Notes under the pieces: generated by a model
The model's database searches: none
What the model saw: only the letters and a program-made list of their open reading frames with translations
Told to the model about the DNA's origin: nothing
Source: JTS-RE37 sp041744575
GTDB taxonomy: Bacteria > Bacteroidota > Bacteroidia > Flavobacteriales > Flavobacteriaceae
DNA length: 64,000 bases
Reading direction: 5' to 3'
NCBI GenBank assembly: GCA_041744575.1
Contig: JBGTKP010000051.1
Coordinates: 112,368-176,367, forward strand
Made by a program: the position numbers and the translations under genes
Part shown: piece by piece, positions 8,353 to 16,608 of the stretch
How the letters are laid out: each line of letters begins with the position of its first letter
Numbering within the stretch: position 1 is the stretch's first letter

Positions 8353-8477
8353 CAACTGTTCTAAGGTTGCTGCTGGCAAGAATCATTCTAGTGCTATCGG
8401 TAATTTGCTTTTACATAGGCTGCAGGCGAAAACATCCTGTGGATGTTTAAGACTGACGGCGAGATGAAGCGGATGGT
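8353..8477. repeat. Direct repeat copy 2 (~125 bp) upstream of the lipoprotein gene
   Basis: Partner of 6316-6440. A 40-codon frame (8345-8467, MKNNCSKVAAGKNHSSAI...) spans it; copy 1 reads SKVAAGKNDSSAIRNLLLH in the same phase after an in-frame TGA. A shorter third piece, ATCCGTAATTTGTTTTTACA, follows at 8506-8525. The rest of the 8119-8900 intergenic region shows no gene that I can support. Confidence 0.88.
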
Positions 8478-8900
8478 TGCTATCACTGTATAGGATCCAG
8501 GTAAAATCCGTAATTTGTTTTTACATAATACCTGACGATATAGTTCTTAAGATCCATTTCTGGTACTATAGTAAAATAGCCCGTTCCGGGCTATACACAA
8601 ATTACTGATGTGTTTGCCCCATAATTTATATTATGTCAAATAGAAAATGTAATATAAGATCTCACATTTTCGGTCCCTGAATGCTTCTACCTACCTCCTG
8701 ATGAGCAACTCCCTGCAATACCTGCCATTCACAATCACTCATAATTTCACCTGGGTCACTTCACAACTACATCTCAATGAGCTGCATTGACATCGTTTTG
8801 TGAACAAGCAGCGATTAAATTTTTATATAAAAAGAAGTAATACTTTTAGTTTTAGCAACCACAGGTTAACTACATTAGCTCTTGATAAGTCCCCGGAATA

Positions 8901-9344
8901 ATGTACAGTATTGTTTACCAATCGATTGCCCAGTCCAGCTTTCTGGAGCATCATATCCCGGCCATGTTATACCAGGCCCGCGATATGAACCGCAAACATG
9001 CCATCACCGGTTGCCTGCTCTACCACAACCGGAAATTTTTGCAGCTGATAGAAGGCGAAGAAGCGCTCGTGAAACAATTGTACAACAACATCCTGCAGGA
9101 TCCCAGACACCATCAGATCACTACCCTAAGCAGTGAGGTACATCCCTCCCGCATTTTCAATCAATGGAGCATGGTTTTTGACGACCTGAACGTGGCCTCA
9201 AATAAAATTGAAGACAAGCGGACGCTATTCGATCTCATGTTCCACCAGTCTCAGCAAATGCCAACGGCCAGTGTCTCCAAAATGAAGATGTGGCACCAAG
9301 TGCATCGTGTCCTGGATGATGCGGGCATGCCTGAAGAAATTTAA
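8901..9344 (+). CDS. BLUF-domain blue-light photoreceptor
   Basis: A 147-residue single-domain BLUF (blue light sensing using FAD) protein. All key flavin-pocket residues align with AppA at a constant offset of 15: Tyr6 (AppA Y21), Asn30 (N45), Gln48 (Q63), Trp89 (W104) and Met91 (M106). Light switches the Tyr-Gln-flavin hydrogen bonds, and the protein then signals through partner contacts. No EAL, GGDEF or cyclase domain is attached, and the ~50-residue tail after the domain is helical. The output must therefore be a partner protein that is not obvious in the neighbourhood. A weak -7-like box lies near 8839. Confidence 0.95.
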   Translation: MYSIVYQSIAQSSFLEHHIPAMLYQARDMNRKHAITGCLLYHNRKFLQLIEGEEALVKQLYNNILQDPRHHQITTLSSEVHPSRIFNQWSMVFDDLNVASNKIEDKRTLFDLMFHQSQQMPTASVSKMKMWHQVHRVLDDAGMPEEI

Positions 9345-9363
9345 GGGGTTTTCCTGAGAATTT

Positions 9364-9693
9364 TTATTCTATCTGTTCGCCACTGTTGGTATCTGCCAGC
9401 AGCACTTTTGCAAGCCTTTTTGAATCCTTATTCATATACAGATCCCGAATCAACTTTGTTCGCCTTGTCTCAGGGATATCCATGGTATCAATGATGGCGC
9501 GCTTCGCAAGAAACTCGTTTCGCTCCTGAACTGCTGCTTCGGAATAGTCAGGTTCAAATTTAAAGATCAGTGGTGCCTCTTCCTCTGCTTCTTTTTCTAT
9601 CAGGTCCTTCTGGGGTTTGTTCTGTGCGGCCAGCTTATCGATTGCAGTAAAATAGATTCCTGTACATAGGAACAGGAGAATTACTTTTTTCAT
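9364..9693 (-). CDS. Small secreted protein, paralogue of the gene at 18870-19211
   Basis: A 109-residue protein with a signal peptide (KKVILLFLCTGIYFTAIDKLAAQ). The mature part is charged and helical. It shares with the protein at 18870-19211 a C-terminal motif: IIDTMDIPETRRTKLIRDLY here, ILDTLSISDRRKKKLLRDLY there. I recognise no family. Both genes are single units on the minus strand. Function unknown; the motif looks like a conserved helical domain for binding something in the periplasm. Confidence 0.8.
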   Translation of the reverse strand: MKKVILLFLCTGIYFTAIDKLAAQNKPQKDLIEKEAEEEAPLIFKFEPDYSEAAVQERNEFLAKRAIIDTMDIPETRRTKLIRDLYMNKDSKRLAKVLLADTNSGEQIE

Positions 9694-9731
9694 TGGTCAT
9701 AGTTCTGGCATGAAGATACATCAAATTGCCT

Positions 9732-9765
9732 GAACGGCCATAAACAAGGCTGTTAATGGCCGTTC
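9732..9765 (-). terminator. Perfect 10-bp hairpin downstream of the channel gene
   Basis: GAACGGCCAT (9732-9741) pairs perfectly with ATGGCCGTTC (9756-9765). It sits between the end of the formate/nitrite-type channel operon and the next minus-strand gene. The U-run after it on the minus strand is poor, so it may be a weak terminator or an mRNA 3'-end stabiliser. Confidence 0.5.
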
Positions 9766-9791
9766 ATCCGGCACACCCAGCCATAAGTCGA

Positions 9792-10658
9792 TTACTCCCT
9801 GACTTCATACACAAAAGCGCGGAATTTTAAAAACGCGACGAAGACCACGCCTCCAAAGGCATTCCCTATTAAAGCCAGCGCCTGAAACGAGAGATAACTA
9901 GTGAATAAAATTTCCGGGGTTGATAAAAATCCGGCGAATACTTCGACATTTCCTATGATACTGTGGTGTAAACCCATAAAGGAAATAGAAGCCGTGATCA
10001 GGTAGATGATCACAATCCTGCTTATGGTATCCTTGGAAGCCGCCACGAGCCAGGATAGAAGTCCCATCAGCCATCCCGCCATCACAGCGCTCATAAATAA
10101 CACCCCGGCCGGTGCCATTAGTGCATGTTCCGCAATCATCCCTACAACAGGAAGGTCAAATAAATGGAGTTCCGGCCCTATCCATATGATGAGTGCAGCC
10201 ATCGCATATCCCCCCAATAGATTGCCCGTGATCACGAGCCCCCAGAGCCTGAGCAAACTGCCGACAGATCGCTTCTTATTCAATACCGGCAATGCCAGAA
10301 GCGACGTCTGTTCAGTAAACAGGATGGACTGTCCCAAAACCACCATGATAAAACCGAAAGGATATACGAGGGACAGCGATTTCACAAGGGTGTCCTCCGC
10401 CACTTTGCCTTCCAGAAAAAAATACAGGGTACAAAGCAAAAGGTAACTGAAGCCAATCTCCAGGCCGGCAGTGAACGAACTCAGCAGAATGCTTAACGGT
10501 GCCTTGTCATAGGTTTCCTGTCCGTCAATAATCTGTTGCTTGAGAATCTCCCCATGCGATTTGGCCTCATCTGATTTGCTCTCCGGAGTTTCAGAGGCTA
10601 CATGGTCCTCTTCCTGACGCTTCCCGGATGCCTTGTCATCAATTCTCACCTTTGCCAT
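9792..10658 (-). CDS. Formate/nitrite transporter (FNT) family channel, YfdC-like
   Basis: The ATG at 10658 (MAKVRIDDKAS) is preferred to a GTG 30 bases upstream, giving 288 residues. A polar N-terminal extension of about 65 residues is followed by six hydrophobic segments of the FNT fold. Family signatures include the GFIMVVLGQSILFTEQTSLLALPVL segment and the LVITGNLLGGYAMAAL segment. FNT proteins are pentameric channels for formate, nitrite or similar small anions across the inner membrane. The long hydrophilic N-terminus resembles the YfdC subgroup. It is last in an operon with a formate-dehydrogenase-like molybdopterin enzyme, so the transported anion may be that enzyme's substrate or product (inference). 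Confidence 0.88.
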   Translation of the reverse strand: MAKVRIDDKASGKRQEEDHVASETPESKSDEAKSHGEILKQQIIDGQETYDKAPLSILLSSFTAGLEIGFSYLLLCTLYFFLEGKVAEDTLVKSLSLVYPFGFIMVVLGQSILFTEQTSLLALPVLNKKRSVGSLLRLWGLVITGNLLGGYAMAALIIWIGPELHLFDLPVVGMIAEHALMAPAGVLFMSAVMAGWLMGLLSWLVAASKDTISRIVIIYLITASISFMGLHHSIIGNVEVFAGFLSTPEILFTSYLSFQALALIGNAFGGVVFVAFLKFRAFVYEVRE

Positions 10659-10726
10659 AGCCCCTTTCAAAAATATTTCGGATAGCACCCATCAACCCCA
10701 ACTGCCAACATCTCCTATGCAGCCGG

Positions 10727-10933
10727 CTATTCCTCTTCATCTTCTTCAGGCAACAACCCATCCACTACCTCCCGGATCTCACTTACATCCTTTCCGGTTT
10801 CCTCATCATATTCAAGGGTACCATCGCCTTTCGGGTGACCCTTGCTGTCATCTTTTGTTTTTCCGAAATTAGACGATCGTCGATATGAATTCTGAAAATC
10901 GGCGTGATCTCTTTTTTTTGTCTTATTACCCAT
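10727..10933 (-). CDS. Small hydrophilic protein with an acidic C-terminus
   Basis: A 68-residue, very polar protein: the first half is basic (GNKTKKRDHADFQNSYRRSS), the end is strongly acidic (LLPEEDEEE). No domain recognised. It lies in the minus-strand operon between the molybdopterin oxidoreductase (ends 10980) and the FNT channel (starts 10658). It could be an accessory or stress protein expressed with them, or simply a disordered regulator. The reading frame is well isolated from other genes, which supports it being real. Confidence 0.65.
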   Translation of the reverse strand: MGNKTKKRDHADFQNSYRRSSNFGKTKDDSKGHPKGDGTLEYDEETGKDVSEIREVVDGLLPEEDEEE

Positions 10934-10979
10934 CGTGTTTCATTTTTAATAATTTAAATTCCACTTCCCCAATAGGTGT

Positions 10980-13307
10980 TCAAGTCTCCGACCCCGAGCG
11001 GATGACCCGCACTTTTAGGGACTTGCTGATCGGGGTCTTGCTCCCATCGGCGTACTTGTTATAAGGTACCAATACATTGGTCTCCGGGAAATAAGCGGCC
11101 AGATTTCCCGGGGGGATCTCATAAGATACCACCTTGAAATTAGGAGCCGTACGGGTCACTTTGTCGTAGGTGCTGGTAAGGGTGACCACCGCTTGCGGTT
11201 CGAGACCGGCTAATTCCATATCGTCTTTGTTCATAAATACCACCCGTCGTTCTCCGTATATACCCCGGTACCTGTCATCCAATCCATAAATAGTTGTATT
11301 GAACTGGTCATGGGAACGGATGGTCATCAGAAGGTACTCCCCCTTCTCCAATTTGTGCTTTGGAAGGCTGTTTACCTTGAATTGAGCTTTTCCATTGGGC
11401 AGCATTGAAAAATCACGGGTCCTTGTATTATTCGGCAGGTAATAGCCCCGTCCCTCTGATCGATTTCCGGTATTCTCAAAACCCTTGGCCACCTGGTCTA
11501 TTTTTTCCCTGATAAGGTCGTAATCTTTTCCAAGGACCTTCCAATCTATTGGATGTTTTCCTTTAAAATACGCCTCCCCAAGTCCGCCAACAATTTCAGG
11601 TTCGCTCATGATCGCCTCGGATGCAGGTTTTAACATGCCTCGCGAGCGCCTTACCTGCCCCATACTGTTTTCCACGGTCACAAACCGCGCCGATCCGTTT
11701 CCTTCGTCTTTCTCAGATCGTCCATAAGTGGGCAGTATCAGCGCAGTTTCTCCGGTAACGAGGTGGGTTCGGTTAAGTTTTGTACTCACCTGTACCGTAA
11801 GCCGGCAGTTTTGCAACGCCCTTGCGGTGTACTCCGTATCCGGGGCCGCCATAAGAAAGTTCCCGCCGAGACACATAAACACCTTTGTCTTGCCATCATG
11901 CATGGCCTGAATGGAGCCTACTGTATCTACCCCCTCATGGGTGGGTGCCTTAAACCCGAGATACTTTTCGATCCGCTCATTCAGTTGGTGATCCACAAAA
12001 TGCTGTATCCCCACGCTGCGATCACCTTGTACATTGCTATGTCCCCTTACCGGGCAAGTGCCACTATGGGCCTTCCCAATAGCACCCTTTAACAACAACA
12101 GATTTACGTATTCCCGGATGGTTTCCACCCCGTTCTTATGCTGTGTAAGCCCCATGGCCCAACAAATTATAATCTTTTTGCTCTTTGCCAGCAGTTGCAC
12201 GGCAGCATCGATCTTCTCCTCCGAAACGCCGCTTCGGGTAAGCAACTCGGTGTCATAATAACTATTGAGATCTTTTACCAGGGCTTCATAGCCCTCTGTG
12301 TACGTCTGAATAAAATCGTGATCGAATACGGTGCCATCTATGGCATCCAGGGCTGCCATTTTTTTTAGTATCAGTTTTACCAGGGGAATATCCTGATTGA
12401 TATGCACCGGCAGATGGAGATCGGCCATCGGTTCTCCGCTGCCCAGCCATCCCTTGACCCGCTGCGGATTACTGAAGCTGACAAGGCCGGTCTCCCTGAG
12501 CGGGTTAATACTGATAATGGCTCCCCCGTTTTCCTTGCATTTTTCGAGCGCGCTGAGCATCCTGGGATGGTTTGTTCCCGGATTCTGCCCGGCGACAATG
12601 ATCACTTCTGCCTTATAAAGATCCTCCAGGGTGGTACTCCCCTTCCCTATCCCGAGCATCTCGGATAATGCGATGCCACTGGATTCGTGGCACATATTGG
12701 AACAGTCCGGTAGGTTATTTGTTCCTAACGCCCTTGCCAACATTCCGTAAAGGAATGCCGCCTCATTACTAGACCTGCCGGAAGTGTAAAAAATGGCTTC
12801 ATCAGGATTCTTAAGGTGGTGAAGTTCGGCGGCGATTATTTCAAATGCCTCCGGCCATCCGATGGACTCATAATGCATGCTGCCTTTCCGCAATATCAAA
12901 GGTTCCGTAAGCCTGCCATACTGGTTGAGCTCGTAATCCGACTTCAGAGACAGGGATTCAATGGAATTTTCAGCAAAAAAATCAGCTCCGATATGGGATT
13001 GCGTTGCTTCATCGGCCAGAGCCTTCGCGCCGTTTTCGCAATATTCGGCTACTTTGGAAGGATGTGCCGGATCGGGCCAGGCACAACTGGGGCAATCAAA
13101 TCCATCCTGTTGATTCATCTTAAGGAGTGCCTTCATTGAGTTTACAACCCCCATTTCCCTGAACCCGTGCTTTAAACTTTCGTAAACAGCGATCTTTCCG
13201 GCGGCTACCTCTATACGCGGTTTTACCTCTAAAGAAGTAAAGGTTTCCGGAGGTTTCACGCGCAGTTTACGTGAAACTATTTTGTCCTGCATTGATGATT
13301 CGGTCAT
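10980..13307 (-). CDS. FdhF/YdeP-family molybdopterin oxidoreductase
   Basis: A 775-residue enzyme of the YdeP branch of bis-MGD molybdopterin oxidoreductases. Near the N-terminus the cysteines are C72-x2-C75 and C90 (DCPSCAWPDP ... YCENGAKA), a signature of this branch. It lacks the full four-cysteine 4Fe-4S site of FdhF. A cysteine-bearing segment DCSNMCHESSG may supply the metal ligand. C-terminal residues (about 640-775) form the MopB dinucleotide-binding domain with FNTTIYGLDDRYRG. YdeP of E. coli has been linked to acid resistance; the physiological substrate is not settled. The genes around it (a small conserved protein before, acidic protein and FNT channel after) form an operon. Confidence 0.9.
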   Translation of the reverse strand: MTESSMQDKIVSRKLRVKPPETFTSLEVKPRIEVAAGKIAVYESLKHGFREMGVVNSMKALLKMNQQDGFDCPSCAWPDPAHPSKVAEYCENGAKALADEATQSHIGADFFAENSIESLSLKSDYELNQYGRLTEPLILRKGSMHYESIGWPEAFEIIAAELHHLKNPDEAIFYTSGRSSNEAAFLYGMLARALGTNNLPDCSNMCHESSGIALSEMLGIGKGSTTLEDLYKAEVIIVAGQNPGTNHPRMLSALEKCKENGGAIISINPLRETGLVSFSNPQRVKGWLGSGEPMADLHLPVHINQDIPLVKLILKKMAALDAIDGTVFDHDFIQTYTEGYEALVKDLNSYYDTELLTRSGVSEEKIDAAVQLLAKSKKIIICWAMGLTQHKNGVETIREYVNLLLLKGAIGKAHSGTCPVRGHSNVQGDRSVGIQHFVDHQLNERIEKYLGFKAPTHEGVDTVGSIQAMHDGKTKVFMCLGGNFLMAAPDTEYTARALQNCRLTVQVSTKLNRTHLVTGETALILPTYGRSEKDEGNGSARFVTVENSMGQVRRSRGMLKPASEAIMSEPEIVGGLGEAYFKGKHPIDWKVLGKDYDLIREKIDQVAKGFENTGNRSEGRGYYLPNNTRTRDFSMLPNGKAQFKVNSLPKHKLEKGEYLLMTIRSHDQFNTTIYGLDDRYRGIYGERRVVFMNKDDMELAGLEPQAVVTLTSTYDKVTRTAPNFKVVSYEIPPGNLAAYFPETNVLVPYNKYADGSKTPISKSLKVRVIRSGSET

Positions 13308-13333
13308 AAAGTTAGATTCTTCCCAGGCCTTTA

Positions 13334-13702
13334 TTATTTCCCGGCAGTGGGATTCGGGTATTGGTCTGTCTCATCTTCCTCCCGGTTGTCCAGACAGGTG
13401 AAATCCTTTTCAAGCAGCAACGACAATTGGTCGCCATTTTCCAAATGCATTTCACCTTTGATGCTGACCAGATCAGTGGTATGCCATTGCCTTCCTAGTT
13501 GATCAGGAACCAGTAATACGATTCGATCTGCCGTATATTCAATTTCCAGCCCGTCAAGTCCTTCCATCAGCTGTACCGCATACACGAGTTTTGCATTCTT
13601 AAAAGGTGTGATTTCTTCTATATACCCCTTATCAGAAAGGGTAGCCACCTCTGACTGGGTTAGCCGGTACCGGACCGTATGTGCTCTGATTCTGATTTTC
13701 AT
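13334..13702 (-). CDS. DUF7009-like conserved small protein
   Basis: A 122-residue protein (MKIRIRAHTVRYRLTQSEVATL at the start, DETDQYPNP near the end) matching my memory of DUF7009 proteins, which are usual neighbours of FdhF/YdeP genes in Bacteroidota. It has no signal peptide or membrane segment. It begins the operon: its stop is 26 bases before the oxidoreductase start. It may be a maturation or chaperone-like factor for the molybdoenzyme, which is inferred from position only. Confidence 0.72.
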   Translation of the reverse strand: MKIRIRAHTVRYRLTQSEVATLSDKGYIEEITPFKNAKLVYAVQLMEGLDGLEIEYTADRIVLLVPDQLGRQWHTTDLVSIKGEMHLENGDQLSLLLEKDFTCLDNREEDETDQYPNPTAGK

Positions 13703-13820
13703 AGGACTTTAAAATTACGACTTAAAAAAATTTACCAGTAATTAAGTCATTTTTTTTTTGGAAAGAATAGCATAAAAATTTGCCTTATTTGTAGTTTTAC
13801 CGGAAACAAAATAACCAATC

Positions 13821-13958
13821 ATGAAGAATATCTTAAGGGCCATCCTCGCCGGCTGGGGCGCAAAAAAAATAGGCGGCGGCAAGTGTGGATGCATCGGAAC
13901 TATTGTGGTCTTTATCATTCTGTACTGGTTGCTGGGGTATGTATTCGAGGTTTTTTAA
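13821..13958 (+). CDS. Small single-span membrane protein (45 aa)
   Basis: ATG at 13821 opens MKNILRAILAGWGAKKIGGG, then KCGCIG and a hydrophobic helix (TIVVFIILYWLLGYVF), ending TAA at 13956-13958. The layout is an amphipathic N-terminus, a glycine/cysteine turn (CxC) and one transmembrane segment. No homologue known to me by name. It is too small for most gene callers, but the codon pattern and topology are coherent. It stands alone in the gap between two divergently oriented genes. Confidence 0.65.
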   Translation: MKNILRAILAGWGAKKIGGGKCGCIGTIVVFIILYWLLGYVFEVF

Positions 13959-14117
13959 TTAAGTTTCCGCCAAAAACATCAGAGATCCATCAGGTTGCGC
14001 TTTTCGGAAAGGGCTGTGGATCTTCCGCTGTTCTAGTGAAAAGATAATTAGTACAAGCCGCTGCGTTCCCCGGTAACATAGTAAATATATGACATATATT
14101 AATTTACCTTCAAAGGT

Positions 14118-15080
14118 TTGATCGGTCTCCTTCCTGCAGGCCTATACAAACCTTTTTGGCAACTGACATCACTTTTTCTGCTCTTCCCTGCCTTTCATGC
14201 GGTTGCGCAGGACTACCTGGATCTGGCCAGATTCTCATACGCCATTACACCCAAAAATGAATATAAAAACGGCGAGGAAGGATTTGGTATTGACGAATGG
14301 AACCTGCAACTGGATGCGCCTATTGTACTGAATGATAAAACGGCGATCATTGCAGGTTTTACGGGGATCGGTACTAAAATCGGGCTGGCCCCGGAAATCG
14401 AAGGTGAAACGAAACTGTATTCCCTTGCCTTGAGGCTGGGCGTGAATCAGAAGTATTCGGATACCTGGTCAGGGACCTATGTCTTTATACCCAAAGCCTC
14501 GTCCGATTTTGGCGAAGGGTTAAGGGATGGCCTGCAACTGGGTTTCGCAGCCCTGGTCAATCAGACCCGGTCTGTCCGGCTAAAATATACCTTTGGGATC
14601 TATGCCAATACGGAGGAGTATGGCCTGTTAATGGTGCCTTTACTTGGCGGATACTATCTGAGCCCGAGCGAAAGATTCGAAGCCACTCTTTTACTTCCGT
14701 CCGTTGCTGACTTCAATTACCGTATGACACCCGATTGGCGCCTGGGAATGAATTTTGATGGCCTGGGATCCACTTTTGTCCTTCATTCTCCAAATTTTGG
14801 CCATGCCTATGTAACCAAAGGATCCAATGAGCTGTTTCTTTATACCCGTTTTCCAATCAGCAAATCGCTCTATCTCAATCTCAAAGCCGGATACGCCCTT
14901 TTCCGATCCTACAGGATATTTGACCGCGATGATAAAGTCAATTTGTCTATTGCGTCCATCTATTTGGGAGATAACCGAACACAACTGAATACGGAATTCA
15001 GGGAGAATTTTATTTTTAAATTCGATCTGGTCTACCGGTTTTACCTTAATAAAAGCACTGCCGCTCCGGTTGAGAAATAG
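14118..15080 (+). CDS. Outer-membrane beta-barrel protein (DUF6268-like)
   Basis: A 320-residue protein. No ATG precedes the signal peptide (LYKPFWQLTSLFLLFPAFHAVAQ), so the TTG at 14118 is the likely start. The mature region has alternating polar/aromatic strands typical of an outer-membrane barrel (TDTW-like turns, GIYANTEEYGLLMVP, LYLNLKAGYALFRSYRIF), and it resembles the DUF6268 group. Function unknown; it is followed at 48 bases by the efflux pump gene on the same strand, with a separate promoter in between. Confidence 0.72.
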   Translation: MIGLLPAGLYKPFWQLTSLFLLFPAFHAVAQDYLDLARFSYAITPKNEYKNGEEGFGIDEWNLQLDAPIVLNDKTAIIAGFTGIGTKIGLAPEIEGETKLYSLALRLGVNQKYSDTWSGTYVFIPKASSDFGEGLRDGLQLGFAALVNQTRSVRLKYTFGIYANTEEYGLLMVPLLGGYYLSPSERFEATLLLPSVADFNYRMTPDWRLGMNFDGLGSTFVLHSPNFGHAYVTKGSNELFLYTRFPISKSLYLNLKAGYALFRSYRIFDRDDKVNLSIASIYLGDNRTQLNTEFRENFIFKFDLVYRFYLNKSTAAPVEK

Positions 15081-15115
15081 TCCTTTCACTGCGGTCTCCA
15101 CTTTGTTAAATCCGC

Positions 15116-15123
15116 TACTTTTG
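15116..15123 (+). promoter_or_regulatory. -7 box TACTTTTG, 4 bases before the efflux gene ATG
   Basis: Matches the Bacteroidota -7 consensus TAnnTTTG. The ATG is at 15128, so transcription would begin at or beside the start codon and give a leaderless mRNA. Confidence 0.65.
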
Positions 15124-15127
15124 CCGC

Positions 15128-16360
15128 ATGTTAAAAGTAAGGCGCTCCCAAATAGAGTTTATGGCACTGATGGCGTCACTGATGTCCATCGCAGCCCTCG
15201 CCCTTGACGCCCTGCTCCCGGCACTTGATATTATAGGCCTGGCCGTAGGCGCTGAGGACCAGGCAGATCATCAATTACTTGTGGTTTTGTTCTTTTTGGG
15301 TCTTGGAGTAGGGCCCATTTTTTTTGGACCTTTGTCTGATACTATCGGGAGAAAACCAGTGGTATATTTCGGTTTCGGTCTTTTTTTCGTCTCCAGCCTG
15401 ATCTGCATTTTCTCTCCCAACCTCGAAATCCTCATCGCGGGCCGGGTGCTTCAGGGAATCTCCCTCTCCGCCCCGAGGACGATCAGCATTGCTATGATCC
15501 GGGACACCTATAGCGGCGATCACATGGCGAGGATCATGTCGTTTGTGACGGTGGTCTTTCTTCTGGTTCCCATTGTCGCCCCCGCAAGCGGAAAATTCAT
15601 CCTTGATAACTACAACTGGGAAGCCATCTTCTATGCCCAGGTTTTCTTTAGTATTCTGGTGTGTCTTTGGTTCTGGCGCCGGCAACCGGAAACCTTGCCC
15701 TCCGTCTACCGGCTCCCCTTCACCCTACAAATATTTGCAAGCGGTATAAGGGAACTCATTTCCTATAGGTCCACTATCGTCTATACATTGATTTCAGGTT
15801 TTATTACAGGCTCATTTCTGGTTTATCTCAGCACCTCGCAACAGATTTTTGAACATCAGTACGACCTGAAAGAAGAGTTTCCCTATATATTCGCCGGTCT
15901 GGCAGTAACGATCGGGGCGGCCATATTTATGAACGGGTCGCTGGTACTTCGTTTTGGGATGCAGAAATTGATCACTCTCTCCTTATTTTTATTTTTCCTC
16001 GTATCCCTTACCTATATTACAATGTATTCCGGAACCGGTAACCCCCCTGTTCCGGTGTTATTCGTTTTTTTCGGGCTGCAGTTCTTTTCCATTGGTTTTC
16101 TGTTCGGAAATTTAAGGGCGATTGCCATGCAACCGGTAGGTCATATCGCCGGGATGGCAGCCGCCATGACCGGACTTATTTCCACCCTGATGGCGGTGCC
16201 TATAAGTATTTTCATCGGGGGTTTTGTAATGGACACCGCCCTGCCTTTATTTATAGGTTTCTTGGTGTGCAGCATACTTTCCTTACTCTTGCTGGGGTCC
16301 GTTCGGTTGCGTGAATTGAAACTGGGCAGCACAACGCTTACCACTGAGCATGACTTGTAA
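15128..16360 (+). CDS. MFS multidrug transporter, Bcr/CflA family
   Basis: A 410-residue inner-membrane protein with 12 predicted hydrophobic segments. MFS motif A appears as GPLSDTIGRKPVVYFG after helix 2, and the motif C region with SAPRTISIAMIRDTY is typical of the Bcr/CflA (DHA1) drug:H+ antiporters. LAGRVLQG-like sequence (LIAGRVLQGIS) lies before it. Length is normal for the family. Substrate cannot be told from sequence. It is preceded by a -7 box almost touching its start codon and followed by a ~230-base gap. Confidence 0.9.
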   Translation: MLKVRRSQIEFMALMASLMSIAALALDALLPALDIIGLAVGAEDQADHQLLVVLFFLGLGVGPIFFGPLSDTIGRKPVVYFGFGLFFVSSLICIFSPNLEILIAGRVLQGISLSAPRTISIAMIRDTYSGDHMARIMSFVTVVFLLVPIVAPASGKFILDNYNWEAIFYAQVFFSILVCLWFWRRQPETLPSVYRLPFTLQIFASGIRELISYRSTIVYTLISGFITGSFLVYLSTSQQIFEHQYDLKEEFPYIFAGLAVTIGAAIFMNGSLVLRFGMQKLITLSLFLFFLVSLTYITMYSGTGNPPVPVLFVFFGLQFFSIGFLFGNLRAIAMQPVGHIAGMAAAMTGLISTLMAVPISIFIGGFVMDTALPLFIGFLVCSILSLLLLGSVRLRELKLGSTTLTTEHDL

Positions 16361-16582
16361 CCTGGCCTCCGGAGCGCTTAATTTTTGTCCGTCGCCAATA
16401 AAAGCATTTTTACTTATACGACGGCCTCATCAACTTCAGTTGAGAAAGCCGATGATATTAGGAAGCCCTACCCCCGGGGATATTCGCAGCTGTCAGGCGC
16501 TCAAAATTGTGTCTTATTCCCTTTAATTTTAATCCCTTTCGATTGCTTTTAAAATCAAAGTTTAAGTAATGAGAAGGATGTC

Positions 16583-16590
16583 TATATTTG
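16583..16590 (+). promoter_or_regulatory. -7 box TATATTTG for the TerC gene
   Basis: Exact TAnnTTTG match ending 18 bases before the ATG at 16609. It contains an in-frame TTG that could be mistaken for the start. Confidence 0.72.
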
Positions 16591-16608
16591 ATCATTAAAT
16601 TCGAATCC

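Noticed and set aside
16361..16582. Possible small RNA or regulatory leader before the TerC gene
   Set aside because: No stable conserved structure could be recognised by eye apart from the -7 box itself.
16588..16608. TTG start for TerC seven codons upstream
   Set aside because: It lies inside the TATATTTG promoter box; the ATG at 16609 matches the family N-terminus.
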